From contig NZ_QGTD01000018.1 in the NCBI RefSeq assembly GCF_003176895.1, positions 11,192 to 75,191 of the forward strand: 64,000 bases of DNA, written 5' to 3'. Numbering within the stretch: position 1 is the first letter of the stretch; each line of letters begins with the position of its first letter. The translations under genes and the position numbers were made by a program. Source of the stretch: Gracilibacillus dipsosauri (GTDB lineage: Bacteria; Bacillota; Bacilli; Bacillales; Amphibacillaceae). This document shows, piece by piece, positions 17,882 through 25,690 of the stretch. The notes under the pieces are model-generated. The model worked only from the letters and a program-made list of their open reading frames with translations. It was not told the origin of the DNA and ran no database searches.

Positions 17882-18955
17882 ATGTTTAATATAACGGAGT
17901 TAATTATAGCTTTCTTGATTTCGGCTATTGTAGCATTTGGAATAACTCCACTTATTAGAAGGCTCGCAATAAAAATAAATGCAATAGATGCACCAGAAGG
18001 TCGTAAACAACATGAAGGTACTAAGGCAAGAATAGGCGGTCTAGCGATTATACTTGGTGTAGTGGCGGGTTTAATCTATCTTCAGCCTCAGCATCCTCAT
18101 ATGCTGGAAATTATTATTGGTGGGTTAATTATTGCGATAACAGGATTATTGGATGATTTGATTTGTTTAAAGCCTTACCAGAAGCTAATTGGACAGCTTG
18201 CTGCGGCAATCGTTGTCGTGTCTTCTGGATTAGTGATAGATAAATTAACGATACCCTTTATGGGAACTGTAGAACTTACGCAATTTGGTTTTATTTTAAC
18301 GATTTTGTGGATTGTCGGAGTGACGAATGCCATTAACCTTATCGACGGGTTGGATGGTTTAGCGGCAGGTGTATCTGCGATAGGACTAACGAGCATACTT
18401 ATTATCGCGATTATGGATTATAGTATTATTGTCGTCTATTTAAGTATTATTGTAGTAGGAAGCTGTTTAGGCTTCCTTTATCATAATTTTTATCCCGCAA
18501 AAATCTTTATGGGAGATACAGGGGCATTGTTTCTTGGTTACTCGATATCTGTTATCTCGATGCTCGGGCTATTTAAAAATGTTGCCTTGTTCAGTTTTAT
18601 TATCCCGATTATCATTATAGCGGTTCCGATTTTTGATACGATTTTTGCGATTATTCGAAGGCTCATTAATAAGCAAAGCATCGGACAAGCAGATCGCAAG
18701 CACATTCATTATCGTTTAATTGAGATGGGATATAGCCACCAAACAGCGGTGTTAATCATTTATGCTTTTAGCGGATTTTTTGGGGTAATGGCTATTGTAT
18801 TTAGTAGTGCAACCATGCTTACATCACTTATCATTATTGCTTTGATAACTCTTGGCATACAGATTATCGCTGAACTGTCTGGAATCGTATTAAACGGTCA
18901 ACAGCCAATACTCAATGGCTTAAGGAAGCTAGCGGGTAAAAAAGAGAATATATAA
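17882..18955 (+). CDS. tagO: Undecaprenyl-phosphate GlcNAc-1-phosphate transferase (TagO/WecA)
   Basis: A 357-aa polytopic membrane enzyme that starts wall teichoic acid (and other glycan) synthesis by moving GlcNAc-1-P from UDP-GlcNAc to undecaprenyl phosphate. About ten to eleven TM helices are visible. Family motifs are ITGLLDDL (Asp-rich, about 84-91), NAINLIDGLDGLAAGVSAIG (about 153-172), FMGDTGALFLGY (about 211-222) and a cytoplasmic His-rich loop ADRKHIHYRLIEMG. ATG 17882 has AGGTG six bases upstream; GTG 17873 lies inside that ribosome site and is rejected. It faces the LCP ligase gene, whose product would act at the last step of the same pathway. Confidence 0.93.
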   Translation: MFNITELIIAFLISAIVAFGITPLIRRLAIKINAIDAPEGRKQHEGTKARIGGLAIILGVVAGLIYLQPQHPHMLEIIIGGLIIAITGLLDDLICLKPYQKLIGQLAAAIVVVSSGLVIDKLTIPFMGTVELTQFGFILTILWIVGVTNAINLIDGLDGLAAGVSAIGLTSILIIAIMDYSIIVVYLSIIVVGSCLGFLYHNFYPAKIFMGDTGALFLGYSISVISMLGLFKNVALFSFIIPIIIIAVPIFDTIFAIIRRLINKQSIGQADRKHIHYRLIEMGYSHQTAVLIIYAFSGFFGVMAIVFSSATMLTSLIIIALITLGIQIIAELSGIVLNGQQPILNGLRKLAGKKENI

Positions 18956-18960
18956 TAGAG

Positions 18961-18994
18961 AGAGCCAGCAACTAGTAGGTTGCTGGCTCTTCTT
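18961..18994. terminator. Bidirectional terminator between tagO and the LCP gene
   Basis: The 12-bp inverted repeat AGAGCCAGCAAC (18961-18972) and its complement (18979-18990) is followed by TCTT on + and by a short T-poor tract on -. The LCP stop codon (18972-18974) lies at the edge of the loop, so the hairpin arm also encodes the last residues of that protein. Confidence 0.7.
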
Positions 18995-20039
18995 GATATC
19001 CTGAATTTTCGTTCGGATACTCATTTGTCTGCTGTTCGTTCATATCTGAAGTAGTAGAATCGGTTGTCGTTGGTTCTTCTAGCCCTAAATGGACTCTAAG
19101 TTCGTGTTGTACCTCTGCTAAAGATTGTTCATCAATGAAGTAGTAAGAGATTTTACCAAGATAATCACTGGCACCTTCTAGTTTCAATTGATCAATATTA
19201 GATGTATCGAAGTTTTTATATTTTTTCAGGAAGTTCAATGCATCACTGAATTTCATATTGGTTTCAATGTTTGTGCCAAGGTCTTCTGCAAGATCATCCA
19301 CCTTTGTTAAGGTTGATGGAGAAGCTAATTCCTTAATAATCGCTTGGACTACTTCCTTTTGACGTTCATTACGACCGATATCCCCTCGAGGATCCTCGTA
19401 ACGCATACGTGCATATGCTAAAGCATAGCGACCGTCAAGTTCCATTTCCCCTTCGTAAAATTGTAGCTTTTCTGCTACGCGATCATCACTGTTTTGTTCG
19501 AAGTCAAATGGAACATCTACGGTAATACCACCTAAAGTATCGACAATGTTTTTGAACCCTTCAAAGTTGACTGTTGCATAGTAATCAATTGGAATATTTA
19601 GAAGGTCCTCCACTGTCTGAATGGTCAATTCCTTTCCACCAAATGCAAAGGAATGATTGATTTTGTCCTGTCCATTTTCAGGTATGTCAACATAACTATC
19701 ACGAGGGATACTTAAAAGCTTGAGCTTCTCATCCTCGGGATTAAAGGTGGCAACCATCATCGTATCTGATCTGCCGTGTTCTCCACCTGTGGAATAATCC
19801 TCTACACCCATTAAAAGAATAGAGATTGGATCCTTACTCACTGTAACAGCTTCCTCTCGAAGCTTTGATTTCTCTCCTCTTTCCAAAGGCTCATAGGTTT
19901 TATCAGCTGCCTGATAAGCCTGTGTCAACACATATGCTCCTAAACCGATTCCAACTACAAGGATAGCTAAAATTGTTGTGACTATAAATTTTATTCTCTT
20001 TTTTCTTTTCTTTTTAACACGCAATTGCTTGCGTTTCAT
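18972..20039 (-). CDS. LytR-CpsA-Psr (LCP) family wall-polymer ligase
   Basis: A 355-aa membrane-anchored enzyme that attaches lipid-linked teichoic acid or capsule to peptidoglycan. A very basic N-terminus (KRKQLRVKKKRKKRIKF) precedes one TM helix (VTTILAILVVGIGLGAYVL). The LCP domain follows: ILLMGVEDYSTGGEHGRSDT (about 78-97; Arg and Asp bind the pyrophosphate), LLSIPRDSYVDIP, KINHSFAFGG, and YARMRYEDPRGDIGRNERQK with its paired Arg residues. The C-terminal 35 residues are Thr/Glu-rich and probably flexible. I chose the ATG at 20039 because AGGGG lies 8 bp upstream; the in-frame TTG at 20045 is less well placed. Confidence 0.92.
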   Translation of the reverse strand: MKRKQLRVKKKRKKRIKFIVTTILAILVVGIGLGAYVLTQAYQAADKTYEPLERGEKSKLREEAVTVSKDPISILLMGVEDYSTGGEHGRSDTMMVATFNPEDEKLKLLSIPRDSYVDIPENGQDKINHSFAFGGKELTIQTVEDLLNIPIDYYATVNFEGFKNIVDTLGGITVDVPFDFEQNSDDRVAEKLQFYEGEMELDGRYALAYARMRYEDPRGDIGRNERQKEVVQAIIKELASPSTLTKVDDLAEDLGTNIETNMKFSDALNFLKKYKNFDTSNIDQLKLEGASDYLGKISYYFIDEQSLAEVQHELRVHLGLEEPTTTDSTTSDMNEQQTNEYPNENSGYQEEPATY

Positions 20040-20090
20040 AAGCAATTCCCCTTAATTAAAATAAAAGTCAAAATTTCACTAACTTTGTCT

Positions 20091-20119
20091 ATTATAAAGA
20101 AAGATAGAGTAATTGGCAA
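20091..20119 (-). promoter_or_regulatory. LCP gene promoter
   Basis: On the - strand, TTGCCA (20119-20114), a 17-bp spacer and TATAAT (20096-20091). Spacing and -10 are ideal. Confidence 0.75.
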
Positions 20120-20204
20120 TGCATGATAAACTATTTTTCTATTAATGTAATTATATTGTAATAATTTACAACATAATTACACACTTCTACTATTGATTAT
20201 ATGC

Positions 20205-20210
20205 TATAAT
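20205..20210 (+). promoter_or_regulatory. Extended -10 promoter of the 47-aa ORF
   Basis: TGC directly before TATAAT (20205-20210) makes an extended -10 element; no good -35 is seen. It is 40 bp before the TTG start. Confidence 0.5.
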
Positions 20211-20249
20211 GCATAATTATGAATAGAAATATCTCAGGAGGATATTCAA

Positions 20250-20393
20250 TTGAACCAAATAGATAAAGAGCGTCAATTGTTGCAAAAAATTATGCAAAAA
20301 GCATACGAAAAAGGGACAAACGGTGCTTCATTAGAAGAAGTACTGAACCAATTAAAAGGTGAATTACCTCAATTGATGAACTTGAATAAATAG
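20250..20393 (+). CDS. Small hypothetical protein (47 aa)
   Basis: A short ORF with a near-perfect SD (CAGGAGGAT, 7 bp before TTG 20250), a good -10 upstream and a terminator right after the stop, so it is very likely expressed. It reads MNQIDKERQLLQKIMQKAY onward and ends KGELPQLMNLNK. It is soluble, helical and has no Cys. I do not recognise the family. It is divergent from the LCP gene, with which it shares an upstream region of 210 bp. Confidence 0.72.
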   Translation: MNQIDKERQLLQKIMQKAYEKGTNGASLEEVLNQLKGELPQLMNLNK

Positions 20394-20398
20394 AAGGA

Positions 20399-20428
20399 AG
20401 GCATCCACTTAGGTGGGTGCTTTTTCAT
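20399..20428 (+). terminator. Terminator after the 47-aa ORF
   Basis: GCATCCAC (20401-20408), loop TTAG, GTGGGTGC (20413-20420), then TTTTT. Confidence 0.85.
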
Positions 20429-20433
20429 TTTAC

Positions 20434-20770
20434 CGACAAGCATGTGTTCACTATAACGAATATAAACTCACCATAAATGAAGATGATCTAACAATTAATT
20501 GGGATGAACTCACAATATGTAGACGTGAAATTACAATAAATTAAGTTGAACTCACTATCGGAAATAGGGACGCACAATAAGCTAAGTTGAATCCACAAAT
20601 AGAGACGAGAATGTTTGAATATATTGTGGACTTATCTCCCGATAATGTGTCGTGATGGTAGCTATTGTGCCCTGAACACCTCGTAATGTGAGTTCAACCT
20701 TAAATATGTGTCGTGGCAATCGCTATTGTGATTTCATCGATTAATTATGTGTGCTCCTTCTCGGTATTGT
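20434..20770. repeat. Degenerate ~21-bp periodic intergenic array with an orientation switch
   Basis: This gap between convergent genes is filled by about 16 degenerate units of 19-23 bp. In the left half (to about 20605) the core is AACTCACAATA; in the right half it appears as the complement, TATTGTGAGTT or AATGTGT. Examples are AACTCACAATATGTAGACG (from about 20505) and TGAGTTCAACCTTAAATATG (from about 20690). The whole is therefore a large, very imperfect palindrome. A related one-orientation array is at 52315-52515. No ORF is convincing here. Confidence 0.65.
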
Positions 20771-20774
20771 GTCT

Positions 20775-21752
20775 TCATCTTCGTGTTTGTAAGTTAGGAT
20801 AATACACTCTTCCCCGTGTTTCTCCACTACTTTCCAAATTCATATTTTTCAAAATCGCATGTGTGGTAAATCGATTATCGAGCTGAAGCCACCAACGGGC
20901 TTCCTTATTTGTGATGCTAGGCTTGAAAAAGGAGAAAAAATCTCTAAAGGCATCATGATGTGCATTCTTACTAATATGGTGACAGCTGTTACAGTACCAG
21001 CTGTACCTTTTTCTCTGCATGCCGATTCGAAAACAATTAGGGCAAATTACACCGGGCTGAATATCTTTAGTGTTTACTTCAAAATATTCGCACCAATTAT
21101 ATCTTGGGGGACAGTGGGCATTTGCTAGTGCATGAGCTAATCTTTTCAAATGGGGTATACTTACCTTTGATTTAGGGTCTTCTGTTTGAATAATTTTCAT
21201 TCGTTTCTTCAAATAAGGAAAATGCATAATTTTTTGATGGATTTGTTCAGGGTTTGATTTAGCTATAACAGTAGATCTTGGATTGGCTAATGCGGCAATT
21301 CCGTAGATGGGATAATGATTGATCCCATATTCAGCTATCCACCATCTTAGCTGATCGACTTGTTCTTCTACTTGAGCAATTGGATCATTACCTGACACAA
21401 GATTACCAGCATTGTTCTCTAGTCGAAATTGATTGGCAGCTGGATTAAAGATAAAGTAATGTGGCTGACTTTTGACCTCTAGTATAAAAGCACACAGAGG
21501 GGTAAGAAGGAGGAAGTCGATTTGAAAAAAAGTGGATCCGTTCGCAGGAAGGCGTAGATCATGAAGGAGGAAGACGTCCTCTTTAAATACACGAGCTCGT
21601 TCTAAGTAATAGAGCAACTCTCTTTCAGCTCGGAATCCTTGATTTAGACCTTTTAGCATTGCTTCCAATCTGGGGGGAGGTTGTTTTAGACGATAAATCA
21701 GTGCTTCTAACAAGGCTATCGTAATCGGTTTTTCTACATTTTTTATGAACAT
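20775..21752 (-). CDS. NERD domain protein with C-terminal zinc ribbon
   Basis: A 325-aa protein. The NERD (nuclease-related) domain spans about residues 30-160: AERELLYYLERARVFKEDVF, then FQIDFLLLTPLCAFILEVKS, where the acidic D and E-x-K match the restriction-endonuclease-like core, then VDQLRWWIAEYG. The C-terminus has a zinc ribbon, CPNC spaced from CNSC (about 240-265). It may act in DNA processing, but the family is poorly characterised. The start was moved to the ATG at 21752, where GGGGTGAT precedes by about 5 bp; longer in-frame starts to 21803 lack this. It is divergent from the DUF1659 gene with only 83 bp between them. Confidence 0.82.
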   Translation of the reverse strand: MFIKNVEKPITIALLEALIYRLKQPPPRLEAMLKGLNQGFRAERELLYYLERARVFKEDVFLLHDLRLPANGSTFFQIDFLLLTPLCAFILEVKSQPHYFIFNPAANQFRLENNAGNLVSGNDPIAQVEEQVDQLRWWIAEYGINHYPIYGIAALANPRSTVIAKSNPEQIHQKIMHFPYLKKRMKIIQTEDPKSKVSIPHLKRLAHALANAHCPPRYNWCEYFEVNTKDIQPGVICPNCFRIGMQRKRYSWYCNSCHHISKNAHHDAFRDFFSFFKPSITNKEARWWLQLDNRFTTHAILKNMNLESSGETRGRVYYPNLQTRR

Positions 21753-21835
21753 CATGATCACCCCAAAAAAATTTTTCAAAAAACGATACCTCACACCTCC
21801 CAATTCGGATTATAGAAGTGAAGGGAGGTGAGAGC

Positions 21836-22060
21836 ATGGCAGCAACAGAAAGAATAGATTCTAGATTGCAGCTTGTTTTTGAAGATGGCATTGATCCTGT
21901 GAGTGGAGAAACCACTTACAAAACGCGTTCCTTCAACAATGTGAAGCTTGACGCTACTGCAGATCAATTGCTAGCAATAACGGAAGCTTTAGTTCCACTT
22001 CAGCAGCTTACGTTATTTTCCATCAAACGTAATGACACGGAACTGATTACAGCTGAGTAA
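21836..22060 (+). CDS. DUF1659 family protein
   Basis: A 74-aa protein. MAATERIDSRLQLVFEDGID then ETTYKTRSFNNVKLDATADQ fits the DUF1659 family of small Bacillaceae proteins of unknown role. ATG 21836 has a perfect AGGGAGGTGA ribosome site; the longer reading from 21818 overlaps it. It is the first gene of a three-gene set with DUF2922 and YvrJ, a combination that recurs in Bacilli. Confidence 0.85.
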   Translation: MAATERIDSRLQLVFEDGIDPVSGETTYKTRSFNNVKLDATADQLLAITEALVPLQQLTLFSIKRNDTELITAE

Positions 22061-22096
22061 TCCATTAAAAAAAATAAAGACAGGGAGGTGAAGGCC

Positions 22097-22309
22097 TTGA
22101 AAACAATCGAATTAAAATTTGAAAATGAAGAGGGAAAAACAGTAACCATCTCGCTGGATGCGCCTGTTGAACCAGTTGATCCTGCAGCAGTCAATACAGC
22201 AATGGATGCTGTAATTGCACAGAATGCATTTTTCTCCTCTGGCGGAGATTTAGTAGGGAAGAAAAGCGCACGAGTGGTTGAGCGTAATGTAACCGAAATT
22301 GAACTCTAA
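22097..22309 (+). CDS. DUF2922 family protein
   Basis: A 70-aa protein reading MKTIELKFENEEGKTVTISL and containing PVEPVDPAAVNTAMDAVIAQ, a clear DUF2922 pattern. The function is unknown. TTG 22097 follows GGGAGGTGAAGG at good spacing, while GTG 22088 sits inside that ribosome site. It lies 36 bp after DUF1659 and shares its style of ribosome site. Confidence 0.85.
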   Translation: MKTIELKFENEEGKTVTISLDAPVEPVDPAAVNTAMDAVIAQNAFFSSGGDLVGKKSARVVERNVTEIEL

Positions 22310-22310
22310 A

Positions 22311-22350
22311 GAAGGAAAAGGGGAGTCGCTAATAAGGAGGCTCTCCTTTT
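22311..22350 (+). terminator. Possible attenuating hairpin between DUF2922 and YvrJ genes
   Basis: AAAAGGGGAG (about 22316-22325) pairs with CTCTCCTTTT (22341-22350), with one G-T pair and a loop of 15 that contains AAGGAGG. It could end part of the transcript or mask a ribosome site. Confidence 0.4.
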
Positions 22351-22377
22351 ATGATAGCATGGAAAGGAGCGAATAAA

Positions 22378-22515
22378 GTGGACCAAACATGGATGTCATT
22401 AATCACAGACGTGGGGTTTCCTGTTGCGGTAACATTTTATCTGTTACATCGAATTGAAACAAAGCTGAATACATTAATCGAGTCCATTGTCACATTACCT
22501 GAAAAGATGAAATAA
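22378..22515 (+). CDS. YvrJ family small membrane protein
   Basis: A 45-aa protein starting at GTG 22378, eight bases after AAAGGAG. MDQTWMSLITDVGFPVAVTF then YLLHRIETKLNTLIESIV matches the YvrJ family: one membrane helix followed by a short amphipathic helix. An in-frame ATG at 22351 would add nine residues but lies next to the hairpin. A 13-bp perfect hairpin (22522-22552), without T run, follows the stop. Confidence 0.78.
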   Translation: MDQTWMSLITDVGFPVAVTFYLLHRIETKLNTLIESIVTLPEKMK

Positions 22516-22521
22516 CGGTGA

Positions 22522-22552
22522 ACCACAGCTAACCACCATGGTTAGCTGTGGT
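22522..22552. terminator. Hairpin after the YvrJ gene
   Basis: A perfect 13-bp stem ACCACAGCTAACC and its complement with a 5-base loop. It has no T tract on either side, so it may act as an mRNA end stabiliser rather than a classical terminator. Confidence 0.5.
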
Positions 22553-22569
22553 CATTAAAGAAGGTCTGC

Positions 22570-22725
22570 TTAGACGGTTGGTTCGAAGGTTTGGCAGTCG
22601 GTTTCTTTCTCATTCTTCGCCTGCTTTCCAGTATGACTAACGACATAGATCATATTAGCATGACATCTGTTACCTTCTGCCCAGTACTTACAGTTGTTAA
22701 CCTCGCATTTTACATCTTTCGCCAT
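22570..22725 (-). CDS. DUF1540 domain protein
   Basis: A 51-aa Cys-rich protein. MAKDVKCEVNNCKYWAEGNR is followed by CHANMIYVVSH and a closing TDCQTFEPTV. Four Cys in the C-x5-C ... C ... DC pattern match DUF1540, probably a small metal-binding fold. AGGAGGTGTG precedes the ATG at 22725. The function is unknown; family members are common in spore formers. Confidence 0.82.
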   Translation of the reverse strand: MAKDVKCEVNNCKYWAEGNRCHANMIYVVSHTGKQAKNEKETDCQTFEPTV

Positions 22726-22816
22726 GACACACACCTCCTACAATATCATTATTCGTTGAGATAAAGGAAAAAATGTGTGGTGATAATTGGTAAAGTGCAG
22801 AGCAAATGAAGCGGGA

Positions 22817-24100
22817 CTAATCATCTCGTATCTTATACATTTCACATATTTCTGCAAGTTGAAAATCTTTAACAGCAGACTTTAGATGATCATACGATTT
22901 TTTATAGGATCGGTTCTCATAGGAAATACCTGCAAGCATTTTGTGACAATTGTCTATTTCTGGATGATCTGCGCGTAATTCAAAATGTGGTAGTAATTCC
23001 TCTTTTATTTTGTTTTCAAACGGTTCATGATGAAACTTATTTAAGATCATGGATTCTAGTGTGAACAGCTTATACTGGAATTTTTGATTGATATCAAGCT
23101 TCTGTCCAATCTTGATATAAACCAGGGCTTCTTGCTCACGCTTCAGTTTAGCATAAATATAAGCCATATAATAAGTATAGATAACTTTAAGAGAGTCAAC
23201 AGATTCCAAACGAATGGCATCTTTCAAATAGGAAATCGCCTTGTTGTGTTCATGTAATCCTGTATAAGCTTTGGCAAGTAAGTATAAAATAGTGGCATGG
23301 TAATGTGCGTTTATTTGTTGAGAGGATTGATCTAGGAGGTTATTTAACTTTTTAATCGCTAAAGTGTGGTCATCAGCCTCGACTTCATTGTTGCATATTA
23401 CCATGCGACAAAGGATAATATTGCGATAATTTGCATCAGCTTCAAATAGTTTGAGGGCAGTTTGAGCATGCTCAGTGGATTTCTTTAGTTCGTGGAGTTG
23501 ACTGAAAGCAATGGCAAAATATAGGTTGATTTCTGGATCTAGACGAGCTTGATTTGGATGATTTTTCATGGCTAAATCCAAATAATTTAGCCCATTGGCA
23601 AAATGGTAAGAATAGATATAGTAAAGCCCAAGAAGCTTATGACATCGAAAGTCCAGTTTTTGGTCAAGTGCTTCTGAAAGCCCGAGAATATTTGGAAGCA
23701 TACTTGCTGCCTCCCTTAAATTATGTTGTAGTACAAATAGCTGGAATCTAGATAGGTCATATACCACTTTGTCATTAATGTGTGTAGTCACCGGTGCTAG
23801 TTGCTTCATTTCTAAAAAAATTTGTTCTGCTTCTGTGAGATTGCCATTCGCTATGGCATAATTCCATGAGGTTAATTGGATAGAGATTCCTTGACTGGAG
23901 GTGTGGAGATTTAGGAGTTCTTGAATGTCTAGGATAGTGGCAATTCTGGTACATAACTCTGGTGAAGGCTGGATAATGCCATTCTCTATTTTACTGATAA
24001 AGGTATGACAGCAGTCGAGTAATTTTGCTAATGTTACCTGTGTCATTTGTCGTTTTTTGCGATAGGACTTAATTAATTTTCCTGTATCGATATACAACAT
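22817..24100 (-). CDS. HTH-XRE regulator with TPR array (RRNPPA-like)
   Basis: A 427-aa protein. Residues about 8-60 are a Cro/C1-type HTH: KLIKSYRKKRQMTQVTLAKL, then FISKIENGIIQPSPELCTRI. The rest is a long series of helical pairs, such as HATILYLLAKAYTGLHEHNK and AISYLKDAIRLES, consistent with eight or more TPR-like repeats. This is the architecture of peptide-sensing regulators such as PlcR, NprR and AimR. No small peptide gene is visible just downstream on the same strand (22726-22816), so either the partner lies elsewhere or this is an orphan. SD is AGAGGG about 10 bp before the ATG. Confidence 0.82.
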   Translation of the reverse strand: MLYIDTGKLIKSYRKKRQMTQVTLAKLLDCCHTFISKIENGIIQPSPELCTRIATILDIQELLNLHTSSQGISIQLTSWNYAIANGNLTEAEQIFLEMKQLAPVTTHINDKVVYDLSRFQLFVLQHNLREAASMLPNILGLSEALDQKLDFRCHKLLGLYYIYSYHFANGLNYLDLAMKNHPNQARLDPEINLYFAIAFSQLHELKKSTEHAQTALKLFEADANYRNIILCRMVICNNEVEADDHTLAIKKLNNLLDQSSQQINAHYHATILYLLAKAYTGLHEHNKAISYLKDAIRLESVDSLKVIYTYYMAYIYAKLKREQEALVYIKIGQKLDINQKFQYKLFTLESMILNKFHHEPFENKIKEELLPHFELRADHPEIDNCHKMLAGISYENRSYKKSYDHLKSAVKDFQLAEICEMYKIRDD

Positions 24101-24244
24101 CCTATAAATACCCTCTTTCTACAATATAATCAATTTTTTCCAATATTTAATTAATTCGCCATAATAGGACTATTTCCTTCTTTTTATTTGAAAAATTTTA
24201 ATATATAGTAATGACCATTAGACTATTATTTGAGTCCATTTGGC

Positions 24245-24406
24245 TTATCTGCGGAAGATTGATTCTACAAGAAACCCTAGAATTAGCAAGAGGACGACAA
24301 TGACAAAATTCCGCAATCCTATTAATGGTACCACATATATCAGAAATGGAATGAATATTAGAAAACCTATTACCATTACAAAAATAAAATAAAAATAAGT
24401 CCTCAT
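24245..24406 (-). CDS. Small membrane protein (53 aa)
   Basis: A short ORF on the - strand with GGAGG seven bases before its ATG (24404-24406). MRTYFYFIFVMVIGFLIFIP then FLIYVVPLIG gives one hydrophobic helix, and NFVIVVLLLILGFLVESIF a second, ending with Arg-Arg. It is a two-TM hairpin peptide of unknown function. It lies between the HTH-TPR gene and the divergent nitroreductase gene. Confidence 0.7.
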   Translation of the reverse strand: MRTYFYFIFVMVIGFLIFIPFLIYVVPLIGLRNFVIVVLLLILGFLVESIFRR

Positions 24407-24484
24407 ACAGCTTCCTCCAGTGTAGAAAATTGGGCTTTACTTTAATGTATGAAGGTAGCCTATTTTCGTGTGTAATCCAGATTT

Positions 24485-24513
24485 TTGAATTCGGTTCATG
24501 CTTCTTTTATAAT
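24485..24513 (+). promoter_or_regulatory. Nitroreductase promoter
   Basis: TTGAAT (24485-24490), a 17-bp spacer and TATAAT (24508-24513), 25 bp before the start codon. Confidence 0.75.
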
Positions 24514-24537
24514 AAAACTCTGAAGGGAGAGATAAAA

Positions 24538-25113
24538 ATGAGTGATGTAAAAATAGATGAAGTACGTAAAGCAGATTACCCAATTGATGAAATGTTCTTA
24601 AATCGCTGGTCACCTCGCGCGTTTCAGGAAAAAGAAGTAGATGAGGAGACCTTGATGACCGTTTTAGAGGCAGCAAAATGGGCTCCATCTGGTGCGAATA
24701 AGCAGCCTTGGCGCTTCATTCTAGCAAATACAGAAGAGGATCTAGAAATATTTCATTCCTTCATTATGGAAGGGAACTTAGAGTGGGCAAAAAAAGCTCC
24801 TGCATATGTATTGATTATTTCCGATTCGAATGAGAGTGTTTCCCATGCGTTCGATGCGGGAACAGCCTGGGGCTATCTAGCATTGCAAGCAATGAAAAGC
24901 GGCTTAATTTCACATGCGATGGGTGGCATCCATAAAGACCAGGCACGGGAATTATTAGATATTCCAGACCATTTTGACATTCATGCACTTATAGCGATCG
25001 GATATCAGGATGATGTTAGTGTGTTAGAGGAAAGATATCAAGAACGTGAAATACCTTCGGAAAGAAAGCCATTAACAGAAACTGTAATGAAAGGGAAATT
25101 TGTGAGAGCCTGA
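24538..25113 (+). CDS. Nitroreductase family flavoprotein
   Basis: A 191-aa FMN-dependent NAD(P)H oxidoreductase. The FMN-binding N-terminus is NRWSPRAFQEKEVDEETLMT (about 22-41), followed by AAKWAPSGANKQPWRF and later AFDAGTAWGYLALQAMKSGL and LIAIGYQDD. The substrate is unknown; nitro compounds and quinones are typical. ATG 24538 has AGGGAGAG upstream and a promoter at 24485-24513. The longer reading from 24430 would start upstream of the promoter and is rejected. Confidence 0.88.
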   Translation: MSDVKIDEVRKADYPIDEMFLNRWSPRAFQEKEVDEETLMTVLEAAKWAPSGANKQPWRFILANTEEDLEIFHSFIMEGNLEWAKKAPAYVLIISDSNESVSHAFDAGTAWGYLALQAMKSGLISHAMGGIHKDQARELLDIPDHFDIHALIAIGYQDDVSVLEERYQEREIPSERKPLTETVMKGKFVRA

Positions 25114-25133
25114 TGGAGATCAGGTTCTTTTTT
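25105..25133 (+). terminator. Terminator overlapping the nitroreductase stop codon
   Basis: AGAGCCTGAT (25105-25114) pairs with ATCAGGTTCT (25119-25128), loop GGAG, then a T run. The stop TGA is at 25111-25113, inside the left arm. Confidence 0.85.
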
Positions 25134-25690
25134 ATTCCATCCATTTAAAAACACCCCTCTGATGAGATGTCTCCTCCACAGGAATACCTTCTTTTATACT
25201 TTTAATTTCAAATAAATAGTCTTGTTATCCTATAAATAAGCTTCTAATCCTTTGTCACTTTCCTATAATATTTGCGTAAAATCAGTTCAGATATTTAAGC
25301 GCTTTATAATAAAAATGATTCGGTTACGAACTGACTATTCTTCATACATTAAGCAGGAACTTTTACTTTTTTTTATTTATGTCTAACTTATATAGACAAA
25401 TGATGCTGTAACACTATCGTCCTAAAAAAATCCATATAACTTTATTACCAAAATTACCAAATTATATGTAAAAAATGAGAATATCGTGCTATTATGTCAA
25501 TAATATTTTTGCCTTTTGTGATTATTTGTCACAATTTGAAGGGGGAGATGTAGCATAAAGTTGAAATTTGAGGTTAAGCGTTTACTTATAAATTCATTAT
25601 AGGGGAGGTATATTCTTTAAGGTAAATTTTAACAATTTTTTAGTAATTCACCTTTAGAGGGGATTAATGTAAGAGTAAAGTCAGTAAATT
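25134..25690. other. Long leader/intergenic region before the giant surface protein
   Basis: 557 bp without a convincing ORF. It holds an inverted repeat TTGTGA-N7-TCACAA (25516-25534), a sequence close to a catabolite-response element (GTTAAGCGTTTACT, 25573-25586, two mismatches in my comparison with the consensus), and two ribosome-site-like stretches followed at once by start-stop pairs: GGGGGAG-ATG-TAG near 25540-25552, and AGAGGGG-ATTA-ATG-TAA near 25655-25671. A long regulated 5' leader is possible. Confidence 0.4.

Noticed and set aside
20859-21128. 89-aa open frame on + inside the NERD gene
   Set aside because: It has no ribosome site and lies antisense to a protein with clear NERD and zinc-ribbon motifs.
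23554-23751. 65-aa open frame on + inside the HTH-TPR gene, considered as a peptide pheromone gene
   Set aside because: It is antisense, without a signal peptide or ribosome site.
25560-25690. Known riboswitch in the surface-protein leader
   Set aside because: I could not recognise conserved bases of any riboswitch class I know; only unpaired AT-rich DNA and ribosome-like sites.
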